From contig NZ_BAXB01000001.1 in NCBI RefSeq assembly GCF_000698145.1, positions 62,001 through 126,000 of the forward strand: a stretch of 64,000 nucleotides of DNA, given 5' to 3'. Positions 52,723-60,008 of this stretch are shown here, in pieces. The notes under the pieces were generated by a model, which was not told the DNA's origin, searched no databases, and worked only from the letters and a program-made list of their open reading frames with translations. Position 1 is the stretch's first letter. Each line of letters opens with the position of its first letter. Position numbers and translations under genes: made by a program. This DNA is from Geomicrobium sp. JCM 19039. GTDB taxonomy: Bacteria; Bacillota; Bacilli; Bacillales; Marinococcaceae.

Positions 52723-54978
52723 ATGAGTGAGTCATTACCCATCGTATCCGTTGACTTTAAAGACGGAGAAGTTACGCTCACAAGTGAGCAAGCAAAGGTG
52801 AGTGCTCATGAGCTTTACCGCTTAGGTGCTGACCTTGTCATGGAAAGCGGTTCTGTAGAACTGGAGATAAACTACTTCGATGAGGAAGGAACGACGGTAG
52901 AATCCGCATGCATGCCATTTCGAAGTACGAATATTGATGCTAGAGAAGGGATGGGCGTGTATGTGTACGGAAGAGCACCAGAACACGCTGTGACTGCTTC
53001 TTTGTCCATCACGGCAGGAATGGCAGCGGCGGCGAATTTGCGAAACTTGAACATTCGCTGGGAGAGTCAATTGGAACTGGATACCGAGGATAAAGAAGAT
53101 TTAGGGGATATGGTTCTGAGCACGATCACTTCCAATGCTGCTCAAAATGAGTATGGTGAGTTGTTCTTTGCAACGAATGGGGATCCTGCGCTTTTTCAAG
53201 TGATTGATCTATACACAGGTGAGCGTATCTTTGAAGAACGAATCCCAGGGATTGATACAGCTTGGGGCATTGCCATCGGGTCAGATGAGAACGTATATTT
53301 CTCCGGTACGAGCAACCGCATGTTGTATCGGTACGATCGCGTAGAACAACGCCTTGAAAATTTAGGAGCCAACCCTTCTGAGCCATGGGTATGGGATTTA
53401 GCCGCAACAGAAGATGGGAAGGTTTACGGAGGAACGATGACGAGCGCAATGGTGTTTGAATACGACATTGCCACTGGAACGTTCGCGAACCTTGGCAGTA
53501 TGAGTGAAACAGATCAGTATGTTCGTGGCATTGGTGCGACGGATCGCTACATTTATGCAGGCATTGGTATGACAGCGGGTGTCGTGAGAATTGATCGTGA
53601 AACAGGAGACCGCGACGAAGTGCCGATTCCTAATGCCGGGCAAGAAGGCATTATTGCGAACATTGAAGTGTACGCGGGCAAGCTGTTCATTCGTTCCGGC
53701 TGTTGTACAGTGTTCGTCATTGATGAACAGACCCATAAACTGCTGCAAACGTTACGATATCGAAATGAAATCTCCCCTCCAAACCCTAATAATGAGCGTG
53801 ACCTTTATTACACGAGAGGGACGAGATTGTACTATTATAATATGGAAGATAACAAAGAGCATGATGTTTCTAATGTGAGCAACTTGTCGGATGCGGATAT
53901 GCGGTCTCTCGGCTGGTTGAAAAAAGAAGACGAGTACGTACTCATCGGATTGAATCGTCTTGCAGAAGCGTTTGAATATAAGCCCGCATCTGGTGACTTT
54001 CAGTTTTTGACGATTGACGCCGCTCCGACAGGGGTGCCTATTCATTCGATAGAAATCGGGTTTGATGGCAACGTGTATATGGGTGGTTATCATAGGGGAA
54101 TGACGATTTATGACCCTGTTGCTGAAGAGATTATTCATAGCGTGGAGAATATGCAACAATCGGAAGGCATCGGCTTTATGAATGGGAACGTCTACTTCGG
54201 TACGTATGGCCAAGCGAGAATCTATCGATACAACCCCTCCGAACCGTTTGACTTTGGAACGAATCCAGAAATGTTCAAAGCGATTGGTGAAGCTCAAGAC
54301 CGCCCGTTTACGTTAACATCTGGGAACGATCATTTATTCGTTGGAACCATTCCAGATTACGGTCAACTTGGTGGTGCACTATCGATCTATGATGAAACCA
54401 ACGATCGTTGGGACGTTCACCGTCATGTCGTACAAAACCAGAGCATTGTTGGGCTAGCGTACCTAAATGGAAAGGTGTACGGAGGTACATCGATTTGGGG
54501 TGGGGATGGGTCAGTGCCGACCGAAGATCATGCGAAGCTGTTTGTTTGGGATGTCGAGAAAGGCGAAGTCGAGACGGTACTCACCCCGAACGTTTCTGGC
54601 AGCGATATGCGACCAAAAATGATCGGAGAACTTGCGGTCGGTCCCGACGGTTTCATTTGGGGGCTAATGGATGGAACGGTGTTTGCAATGAATCCTGACA
54701 CGCTTGAAATTGTGAAAAGTAGAGTCATCTACTCAAGTAATTTCAGTGCAAGCAAATGGCGTCCATTTCATTTGCGATTTGCTCCGGACGGACTTATCTA
54801 TACGACGGCAGGCAGAAAGTTGACCGTGATTGATCCAGAAACGTTGCATCACCGTCTGATTGAAAATGACGTTCACCTTATGACCGTCGATGAGCATAAC
54901 CAGTTGTACTTTGCGTCTGGATTTACAGGTGCAAACCTTCTAAGAAAACGAGTCATCAATCACCGACCTACCGTTTAG
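52723..54978 (+). CDS. large cytoplasmic beta-propeller protein
   Basis: 751 residues without a signal peptide. After about 125 residues of beta domain, the protein is made of blade repeats of about 45 residues: AWGIAIGSDENVYFSGTSN, VWDLAATEDGKVYGGTMTS, VRGIGATDRYIYAGIGM, IGFMNGNVYFGTYGQ, VGLAYLNGKVYGGTS, IGELAVGPDGFIWGLMDG and LRFAPDGLIYTTAGRK. Some polysaccharide lyases (families PL22, PL24, PL25) are propellers, so a lyase or a sugar-binding role is possible, but no catalytic residue is recognised. ATG 52723 lies 8 bases after AAAGGAG; the frame opens earlier, inside the preceding gene. It ends the sugar operon. Confidence 0.65.
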   Translation: MSESLPIVSVDFKDGEVTLTSEQAKVSAHELYRLGADLVMESGSVELEINYFDEEGTTVESACMPFRSTNIDAREGMGVYVYGRAPEHAVTASLSITAGMAAAANLRNLNIRWESQLELDTEDKEDLGDMVLSTITSNAAQNEYGELFFATNGDPALFQVIDLYTGERIFEERIPGIDTAWGIAIGSDENVYFSGTSNRMLYRYDRVEQRLENLGANPSEPWVWDLAATEDGKVYGGTMTSAMVFEYDIATGTFANLGSMSETDQYVRGIGATDRYIYAGIGMTAGVVRIDRETGDRDEVPIPNAGQEGIIANIEVYAGKLFIRSGCCTVFVIDEQTHKLLQTLRYRNEISPPNPNNERDLYYTRGTRLYYYNMEDNKEHDVSNVSNLSDADMRSLGWLKKEDEYVLIGLNRLAEAFEYKPASGDFQFLTIDAAPTGVPIHSIEIGFDGNVYMGGYHRGMTIYDPVAEEIIHSVENMQQSEGIGFMNGNVYFGTYGQARIYRYNPSEPFDFGTNPEMFKAIGEAQDRPFTLTSGNDHLFVGTIPDYGQLGGALSIYDETNDRWDVHRHVVQNQSIVGLAYLNGKVYGGTSIWGGDGSVPTEDHAKLFVWDVEKGEVETVLTPNVSGSDMRPKMIGELAVGPDGFIWGLMDGTVFAMNPDTLEIVKSRVIYSSNFSASKWRPFHLRFAPDGLIYTTAGRKLTVIDPETLHHRLIENDVHLMTVDEHNQLYFASGFTGANLLRKRVINHRPTV

Positions 54979-54987
54979 GTAATGCGC

Positions 54988-55019
54988 TTGGCCCCATCAA
55001 GATCGATGGGGCCAATTTC
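54988..55019 (+). terminator. terminator of the sugar operon
   Basis: Perfect 11-base arms TTGGCCCCATC and GATGGGGCCAA around a 6-base loop, then TTTCTTC. It begins 10 bases past the stop of the propeller gene and also borders the convergent GNAT gene. Confidence 0.82.
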
Positions 55020-55024
55020 TTCAT

Positions 55025-55525
55025 CTATAGATGTAAAACGAGTTGTAATTCATCACAATATACGTCGGGTCCTAGCTTCATAGAACGACTCATCTTCCCG
55101 TATTGCTCAAAACCTAACCGATGGTAAATGTTAAGGGCGGTTTCGTTATTCGTTGCTAACGTGACATGTATTTGTTCAATAGCGGCTTTCTCTCGCGCCA
55201 AATCAATGGCACTTTCCAACAGACGTGCGCCGTATCCTTTTCCTCTGTAATCAGGTGTAACATAAACCGCAAGCAAAGTCGCTTTATGTTTCAGTTTTTG
55301 TTGCTCATTCATTGCAAGGGTTGTCATGCCAACAAGCTTCTCATGATCGAAAGCACCAAAAGTGGCAAGGTCATCCCGAAACAAATGGTTTTGGAACGCT
55401 TCTAAATTCAGGCTCTTTTCTTCGTCAACGCTTGATGCAAAGCATTCTGGACATTGTTCTAATGACTCTAATCGCAACGTACGGTAGATGTTACTATAAC
55501 GTGCATCCAATTGAATAATTGACAT
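55025..55525 (-). CDS. GNAT family N-acetyltransferase
   Basis: 166 residues with a complete GNAT domain: YRTLRLESLEQCPECFASS at the start, GAFDHEKLVGMTTLAM, the CoA loop VTPDYRGKGYGARLLES and LATNNETALNIYHRLGFEQYG. The ATG at 55525 follows AGGGAG by 8 bases; upstream codons lack a site. It is downstream of yjdI-yjdJ on the minus strand by 17 bases and may share their transcript. The substrate is unknown. Confidence 0.8.
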   Translation of the reverse strand: MSIIQLDARYSNIYRTLRLESLEQCPECFASSVDEEKSLNLEAFQNHLFRDDLATFGAFDHEKLVGMTTLAMNEQQKLKHKATLLAVYVTPDYRGKGYGARLLESAIDLAREKAAIEQIHVTLATNNETALNIYHRLGFEQYGKMSRSMKLGPDVYCDELQLVLHL

Positions 55526-55542
55526 GATTCGACTCCCTGAAT

Positions 55543-55823
55543 TTAATCTTTTTTGTGTAGCACATCTTCGTACTCTTTGTGTCTTTCGAACTCTGCTTTG
55601 GCAAACGGGCATAGTGGCATAATCTTCTTTCCTTGTTGCCTCATTTCATCCACCACGGAAGCGACTAGCTTAGAACCCGTCCCCTTCTCACGCATTTCGT
55701 CAGATACATACGTATGGTCAATAATGACCATAGAACTGCCCGAAGGTACAAAAGTAATCTCAGCAAGCATCTCCCGTCTGTATTCTCAATCACATGCTTT
55801 CGTTCTTGTCGCTTGATCTCCAT
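55543..55823 (-). pseudogene. yjdJ: YjdJ-type small N-acetyltransferase, frameshifted
   Basis: A compact GNAT of 93 residues when repaired. It starts with ATG 55823, which overlaps the ferredoxin stop (TAATG) and follows AAGGAG: MEIKRQERKHVIENTDGR. The frame then slips near 55771 (minus strand GGGAGATG should be GGGAGAATG) and continues MLAEITFVPSGSSMVIIDHTYV. VSDEMREKGTGSKLVASVVDEMR and IMPLCPFAKAEFERHKEY are typical of the YjdJ family. YjdJ and the YjdI ferredoxin are commonly encoded together; their function is not known. Confidence 0.8.
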
Positions 55824-56065
55824 TAGGAAGACTCCTTATGAATGTATTGGAGGGCGCCGCTTGGGCATAATTTGACCGTATGTTCGACTTCGTCAGGGCT
55901 GTCTTTGTCAGGAAGGATCCACGGTCGTCGCTCTGTATCAAAAACGTCTGGTGAGTTTCCGACACATTTTGCGGCATGTTCGCACATATCCTTATTGAAG
56001 TAGACATTGATCTTTTCACCATGGTATTCTTTAAAGCCACGTTCTTTAAGGTCTGTACTTTTCAT
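55823..56065 (-). CDS. yjdI: YjdI-type divergent 4Fe-4S mono-cluster protein
   Basis: 80 residues. Cysteines in NKDMCEHAAKCVGNSPDVFD and VKLCPSGALQYI match the divergent mono-cluster ferredoxin family (YjdI), which could bind an iron-sulfur cluster. ATG 56065 has an AGGAGG site. It overlaps yjdJ and probably functions with it. Role unknown; likely an electron carrier or a redox sensor. Confidence 0.82.
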   Translation of the reverse strand: MKSTDLKERGFKEYHGEKINVYFNKDMCEHAAKCVGNSPDVFDTERRPWILPDKDSPDEVEHTVKLCPSGALQYIHKESS

Positions 56066-56131
56066 GTTTTCATACCTCCTACTTTTAGTATACTTTTTAC
56101 CCTTATTGATGGAGAGGTAAACGACGCCGGG

Positions 56132-56473
56132 TTAATAGAAACATGCTTGCATTTTGTTGTTGTCAGGATCATAAAACGTGAAAAATCGCTGATCCGCATC
56201 TTCTTCAATCGAACTTACTTGAACGTCAAGCTCTTGAAGATGCTGATGAGCTCGTGTAATGTTGCTCGTATAAAATATAGGGTACGTCGTATTCGTTTTT
56301 ACTGAAGGTGTGCCTTCTTCAATTGTGAAAGGGGCTGAATGATCGCCAAAGCCTAAGATTGCGTATTGTTCACCCTGGTGCAACAGTGTGAACTGTAGTT
56401 TTTCATGGTACCAACGTATGGAAGCTTGGAGGTCTTTGACGGTAACACATATCGTATCGACACGTTCTAACAT
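56132..56473 (-). CDS. VOC family protein
   Basis: 113 residues of the glyoxalase/bleomycin-resistance fold: VDTICVTVKDLQASIRWYHEKL at the start and FYTSNITRAHQHLQELDVQV and FFTFYDPDNNKMQACFY in the second half. A GGAGCG site precedes ATG 56473. Only one pair of modules is present, so it probably works as a dimer. The substrate is unknown. Confidence 0.8.
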   Translation of the reverse strand: MLERVDTICVTVKDLQASIRWYHEKLQFTLLHQGEQYAILGFGDHSAPFTIEEGTPSVKTNTTYPIFYTSNITRAHQHLQELDVQVSSIEEDADQRFFTFYDPDNNKMQACFY

Positions 56474-56607
56474 AATGTTTCACGCTCCTGTCTAATGATT
56501 ACTCATTCGAGATCCGTCCACAAAATCCTCCATTAAAAAAAGCTTAAGATTCGGATTTTTTATTGCTGAGCAAGTTATAGTATAGATGCATAGAGAGGAG
56601 AGTTTCC

Positions 56608-57825
56608 ATGAAACAACAAGGATTAGCAGCAAACGAACGAATTCAATCACTCGACATCATTCGAGGAATTGCACTACTGGGAATCGTTTTAGCCAACATG
56701 TCGTTTTTCAAGTCACAAGCTATTATGAGTGAGGTAATGCTAGTGCAAGGGTATGTGTTGCCAGATGGTGGGTTTGATGCGGCAGCTCGTCTATTTACGA
56801 CTGCATTTATTGACGGGAAATTTTACCCGATGTTCAGTATGTTGTTCGGTCTAGGCTTTTACATCTTTTATCATCGATTGCTTCAAAAAGATGTGAATGC
56901 AACGCGCGTCTTCGTGCGGCGCCTCGTTTTTCTCATCGTCATCGGGCTCGTACATCTCTTCATGATCTGGTCCGGAGATATTTTGTTTACATACGGAATT
57001 ACAGGATTCTTGCTCCTAGCTTTTGTGTCAAGAACGCCAAAGACTATCTTGATCTGGGCGGTTAGCATCCTTGTTAGTGCGACGGTTCTGCTGACATTAC
57101 TAAATGTCCTCGGTGGAATTGGAATACAGCTTTCCAAATCCGCGGGCCTCTCATCGTTATCTGAAATGAAAGCGTACGACACAGCATTGGCAGAGCAGAT
57201 GGCAGGCGGCGGGTATGCAGAAGTGTGGTTGGCGCGCTTGCCAGACGTCTTGCTCATGTTCTTCAATGCGTTTATGGTTATTCCCGGCATTCTTCCTCTT
57301 TTCCTGCTCGGTTTATATTTTGGGAAGAAGGGGATGTTCAAAAACGCTCAGGAGTACGCTCGGGTGTGGAAAAAGATTTGGGTGCATAGCTTGTGGGCAG
57401 GTTTGTTAGGAACGATAGTCGTCACCGCACTCATCCACAATTTCACGCCGCTACCGAGTGCAGTTGGATTTGGACTAGCACAAGGCCTACGCACGTTGAC
57501 AGGGCCAATTCTTATGTTGTTCTACGTCTCTTCACTCGTGCTTCTTACCCAAAAAGAAACATGGCAACGAATGTTGAAGCCATTCGCAAATGCCGGCCGA
57601 ATGGCACTCACCAACTACCTCATGCAAAGCATCGTACTCGTTTTCATTTTTTACGGCTTTGGCTTTGGACTGTACGGTCAAGTAGGCGAAGGAGTAGGAT
57701 TTCTCCTCGGTGTCGGCCTGTTCGTCGTTCAAGTTATTCTCAGCACACTGTATTTAAAGAAATTCAACCAAGGACCAATGGAGTTCTTGTGGAGAAAGTG
57801 GACATACGGACGCAGCAACGGGTAA
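56608..57825 (+). CDS. DUF418 family membrane protein (YeiB-like)
   Basis: 405 residues. The family opening RIQSLDIIRGIALLGIVLANMSFFK is unmistakable. About nine membrane helices follow, and the C-terminal DUF418 part contains MALTNYLMQSIVLVFIFYGFGFGLYG and GPMEFLWRKWTYG, the standard ending of this family. These proteins are relatives of membrane acyltransferases, but their reaction is not known. ATG 56608 follows AGAGAGGAGAG. It stands alone and is followed by a long inverted repeat. Confidence 0.88.
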   Translation: MKQQGLAANERIQSLDIIRGIALLGIVLANMSFFKSQAIMSEVMLVQGYVLPDGGFDAAARLFTTAFIDGKFYPMFSMLFGLGFYIFYHRLLQKDVNATRVFVRRLVFLIVIGLVHLFMIWSGDILFTYGITGFLLLAFVSRTPKTILIWAVSILVSATVLLTLLNVLGGIGIQLSKSAGLSSLSEMKAYDTALAEQMAGGGYAEVWLARLPDVLLMFFNAFMVIPGILPLFLLGLYFGKKGMFKNAQEYARVWKKIWVHSLWAGLLGTIVVTALIHNFTPLPSAVGFGLAQGLRTLTGPILMLFYVSSLVLLTQKETWQRMLKPFANAGRMALTNYLMQSIVLVFIFYGFGFGLYGQVGEGVGFLLGVGLFVVQVILSTLYLKKFNQGPMEFLWRKWTYGRSNG

Positions 57826-57839
57826 CGACTTGTGACTGG

Positions 57840-57927
57840 AATCTGCGCTCTAGTTTACGTATTGTGCGCGTAAGTTCGCAAGGTTGTATTTATAAGACCA
57901 CTTATTTTTCGAACTAGAGCGCAGATT
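57840..57927. repeat. 16-base inverted repeat with 56-base spacing
   Basis: AATCTGCGCTCTAGTT (57840-57855) and AACTAGAGCGCAGATT (57912-57927) are perfectly complementary. No T-run follows either arm. The spacer includes a smaller ACGTATTGTGCGCGTAAG element. Confidence 0.7.
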
Positions 57928-57967
57928 GTACAGTGTGGCCATGACGAAACATGAAGGAGGGATCGGA

Positions 57968-58513
57968 GTGATTCATATTGAAACACCTAGACTACGGTTA
58001 CGTGATTGGGAAGACGGGGACACCGATCCTTTTTACTCGATCAACAGTGACCCGAAGGTGATGGAACATTTCCCGAGCAGGCTATCAACGGAAGAGTCAG
58101 CAAATCTACAGAAACGTATCATTGAAGAAATGAGCGAATACGGCTATCTATTGTACGCCGTAGATTTGAAAGAAACCGGACAATTTATTGGATTTATCGG
58201 CTTTCATCACGCCACCTTCCCCGCTGATTTCACCCCGTGTATTGAAATTGGTTGGCGCCTATCCCCAAAGGCTTGGGGAAGAGGGCTAGCTACCGAAGGG
58301 GCAACCGCATGCTTAACCTATGGCTTCAATGAGCTAGGCTTTACAGATGTCTACAGCTTCACAGCGTGTACGAACCAACCGTCCATACGCGTGATGGAAC
58401 GCTTAAATTTTGCCTTTGAGAAGACATTCCAACACCCAAACATCGCAGCCTCGCACCGATTGTCTGAACATGTTTTGTATAGTACGAATGTGGTCCGGTG
58501 GACGCGTACTTAA
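57968..58513 (+). CDS. RimJ/RimL-type GNAT N-acetyltransferase
   Basis: 181 residues: IETPRLRLRDWEDGDTDPFYSI start, GWRLSPKAWGRGLATEGATACL as CoA loop, then VYSFTACTNQPSIRVMERLNF. GTG 57968 follows GAAGGAGG by 8 bases; the upstream frame to 57926 has no site. HHATFPADFTPCIEIGW is the strand before the CoA loop. It stands alone before the amylase promoter. The substrate is unknown. Confidence 0.82.
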   Translation: MIHIETPRLRLRDWEDGDTDPFYSINSDPKVMEHFPSRLSTEESANLQKRIIEEMSEYGYLLYAVDLKETGQFIGFIGFHHATFPADFTPCIEIGWRLSPKAWGRGLATEGATACLTYGFNELGFTDVYSFTACTNQPSIRVMERLNFAFEKTFQHPNIAASHRLSEHVLYSTNVVRWTRT

Positions 58514-58603
58514 TTGTGTTATGCAATCGTTTCGACAAAACATAAAGCAGTAGCTTTCAATGCTTGCATAAGGGTTTCATTAATTGTGGTTGTAACAATC
58601 TTA

Positions 58604-58619
58604 TTGGAAGCGCTACCAT
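58604..58619. promoter_or_regulatory. CcpA cre site
   Basis: TTGGAAGCGCTACCAT matches the cre consensus WTGNAANCGNWWNCAW at all defined positions. It lies just upstream of the -35 of the amylase promoter and suggests catabolite control. Confidence 0.65.
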
Positions 58620-58626
58620 ATAAAGA

Positions 58627-58655
58627 TAGACAAAGAGTAATATGTATGGTCTAAT
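58627..58655 (+). promoter_or_regulatory. sigma-A promoter of the maltodextrin-binding/amylase operon
   Basis: TAGACA (58627-58632), a 17-base spacer and TCTAAT (58650-58655); each box has five of six consensus bases. It is bracketed by regulatory palindromes. Confidence 0.6.
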
Positions 58656-58683
58656 AAAATGAGTTATAACATTTTGAATTTTA

Positions 58684-58697
58684 TGCAATCGTTTGCA
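58684..58697. promoter_or_regulatory. operator TGCAATCGTTTGCA before the binding-protein gene
   Basis: A near-palindrome of LacI/GalR type, located in the leader 22 bases before the ATG at 58720. It also fits the cre consensus at all but the last base. A half-matching copy (TGCAATCGTTTCGA) lies at 58522-58535. A local MalR-like repressor or CcpA could bind. Confidence 0.6.
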
Positions 58698-58719
58698 CGG
58701 AAAAAGGGAGGAGATTCAT

Positions 58720-59988
58720 ATGAAGTATCACTACGGTTTGATTGCGACGAGCTGCTTATTGCTCATGGCATGTGCCCCGGATCGTGAAGAAGAAGCGAGT
58801 GTTGAAGACCCAGACAATACTGAAAGTGAAGGTGCAGAACCTGATAAACCAGATCAGCTACATATGTGGATTCATGACAATGATGAGCAAGCCAATGCCA
58901 TTGAAGACATGGCAAGTGAGTATACCGAAGCTACAGGTATTGAAGTTCAGTTGACACGGATGAATTATGATGACCAAGCCGAGAACATTGCGCTAGATGG
59001 ACCAGCAGGCACAGGGCCTGACATATACTTTAAGCCCCATGATTATACCGGTGAACTTGCTGTGCAAAGTCTCGCAGAGCCTCTAGATTTGGATGAAGAG
59101 CAACTCGAACGATTCACTCCAGAGAGCTTACAGGCGATGACCTATGAAGGGGAATTATACGGTTTACCATTTGTCTCAGAAACGGCAGCTTTATTATACA
59201 ATGTGGAGCTCGTTGAAGAAGCTCCTGAGACGATTGAAGATTTGCTACTGATCGCTGAAGAGCTGACAGACGCAGGGAACGATGAATATGGGTTTCTGAC
59301 TGTTCCCATCTATTATTACTCTCATTCATTTATTACAGGCTACGGTGGTTATATATTTGGAGAAAATGAAAGCGGTTACGATGTTGGAGACGTTGGTTTA
59401 GCAAATGATGGTGCTATTGAAGGCGCGGAACGATTTCAGTCTCTGTTTGAAGATGGTTTGATTCCGTCTTCGATCAACCCTGAAATTCAAGACGGGTTAT
59501 TTGCAGAAGGCAAGATTGGCGTTTCGCACACAGGTCCTTGGAATATCAACCCTTATGGAGAAGCCATTGGTGAGGAGAACTTGCGCTCAGCTCCACTTCC
59601 TGTTTTAGAAAATGGAGAGCCAGCTTCGTCACTTGTTGGTTTTAAGTCATGGCTCTTATCCCCTTATTCTGAACATCAGTACTGGGCGCAAGACCTTATG
59701 CTTCACCTTACGTCAGATGAGCAGAACATGTCTTATTATATGGCTACTGGCGAAATGCCTGCAGTATCAACTTTATTAGAGGCACCAGAAATAGCGGATG
59801 ACGAATTGATGTCAGGTTTTGCAGAGCAAATTGTAAATGGAGAGCCGATGCCAAATGTACCTGAGATTGATCCAGTATTTGGGGCAATGGGGGATGCGAT
59901 GTTGTTCTTAGCAGATGGTGAAGATGCAGAAGAAATTATGACGGAGGCAGTGGAGCAAATTCAACAAGATATTGACACGATGAATTAA
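58720..59988 (+). CDS. maltodextrin-binding ABC lipoprotein (MdxE/CycB-like)
   Basis: 422 residues. Lipobox LLMACAPD, an acidic linker, then a maltose-binding-protein fold: LHMWIHDNDEQANAIEDMAS, GTGPDIYFKPHDYTGELAVQ, LYGLPFVSETAALLYN and KIGVSHTGPWNINPYGEAIG. It would bind maltodextrins or cyclodextrins made by the amylase encoded 20 bases downstream. The permeases and ATPase are not in the window. ATG 58720 has GGGAGGAG upstream; the frame starts at 58693 without a site. Expression is probably under CcpA and a LacI-type repressor. Confidence 0.85.
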   Translation: MKYHYGLIATSCLLLMACAPDREEEASVEDPDNTESEGAEPDKPDQLHMWIHDNDEQANAIEDMASEYTEATGIEVQLTRMNYDDQAENIALDGPAGTGPDIYFKPHDYTGELAVQSLAEPLDLDEEQLERFTPESLQAMTYEGELYGLPFVSETAALLYNVELVEEAPETIEDLLLIAEELTDAGNDEYGFLTVPIYYYSHSFITGYGGYIFGENESGYDVGDVGLANDGAIEGAERFQSLFEDGLIPSSINPEIQDGLFAEGKIGVSHTGPWNINPYGEAIGEENLRSAPLPVLENGEPASSLVGFKSWLLSPYSEHQYWAQDLMLHLTSDEQNMSYYMATGEMPAVSTLLEAPEIADDELMSGFAEQIVNGEPMPNVPEIDPVFGAMGDAMLFLADGEDAEEIMTEAVEQIQQDIDTMN

Positions 59989-60008
59989 ATCATAAGAGGA
60001 GCTAATCG

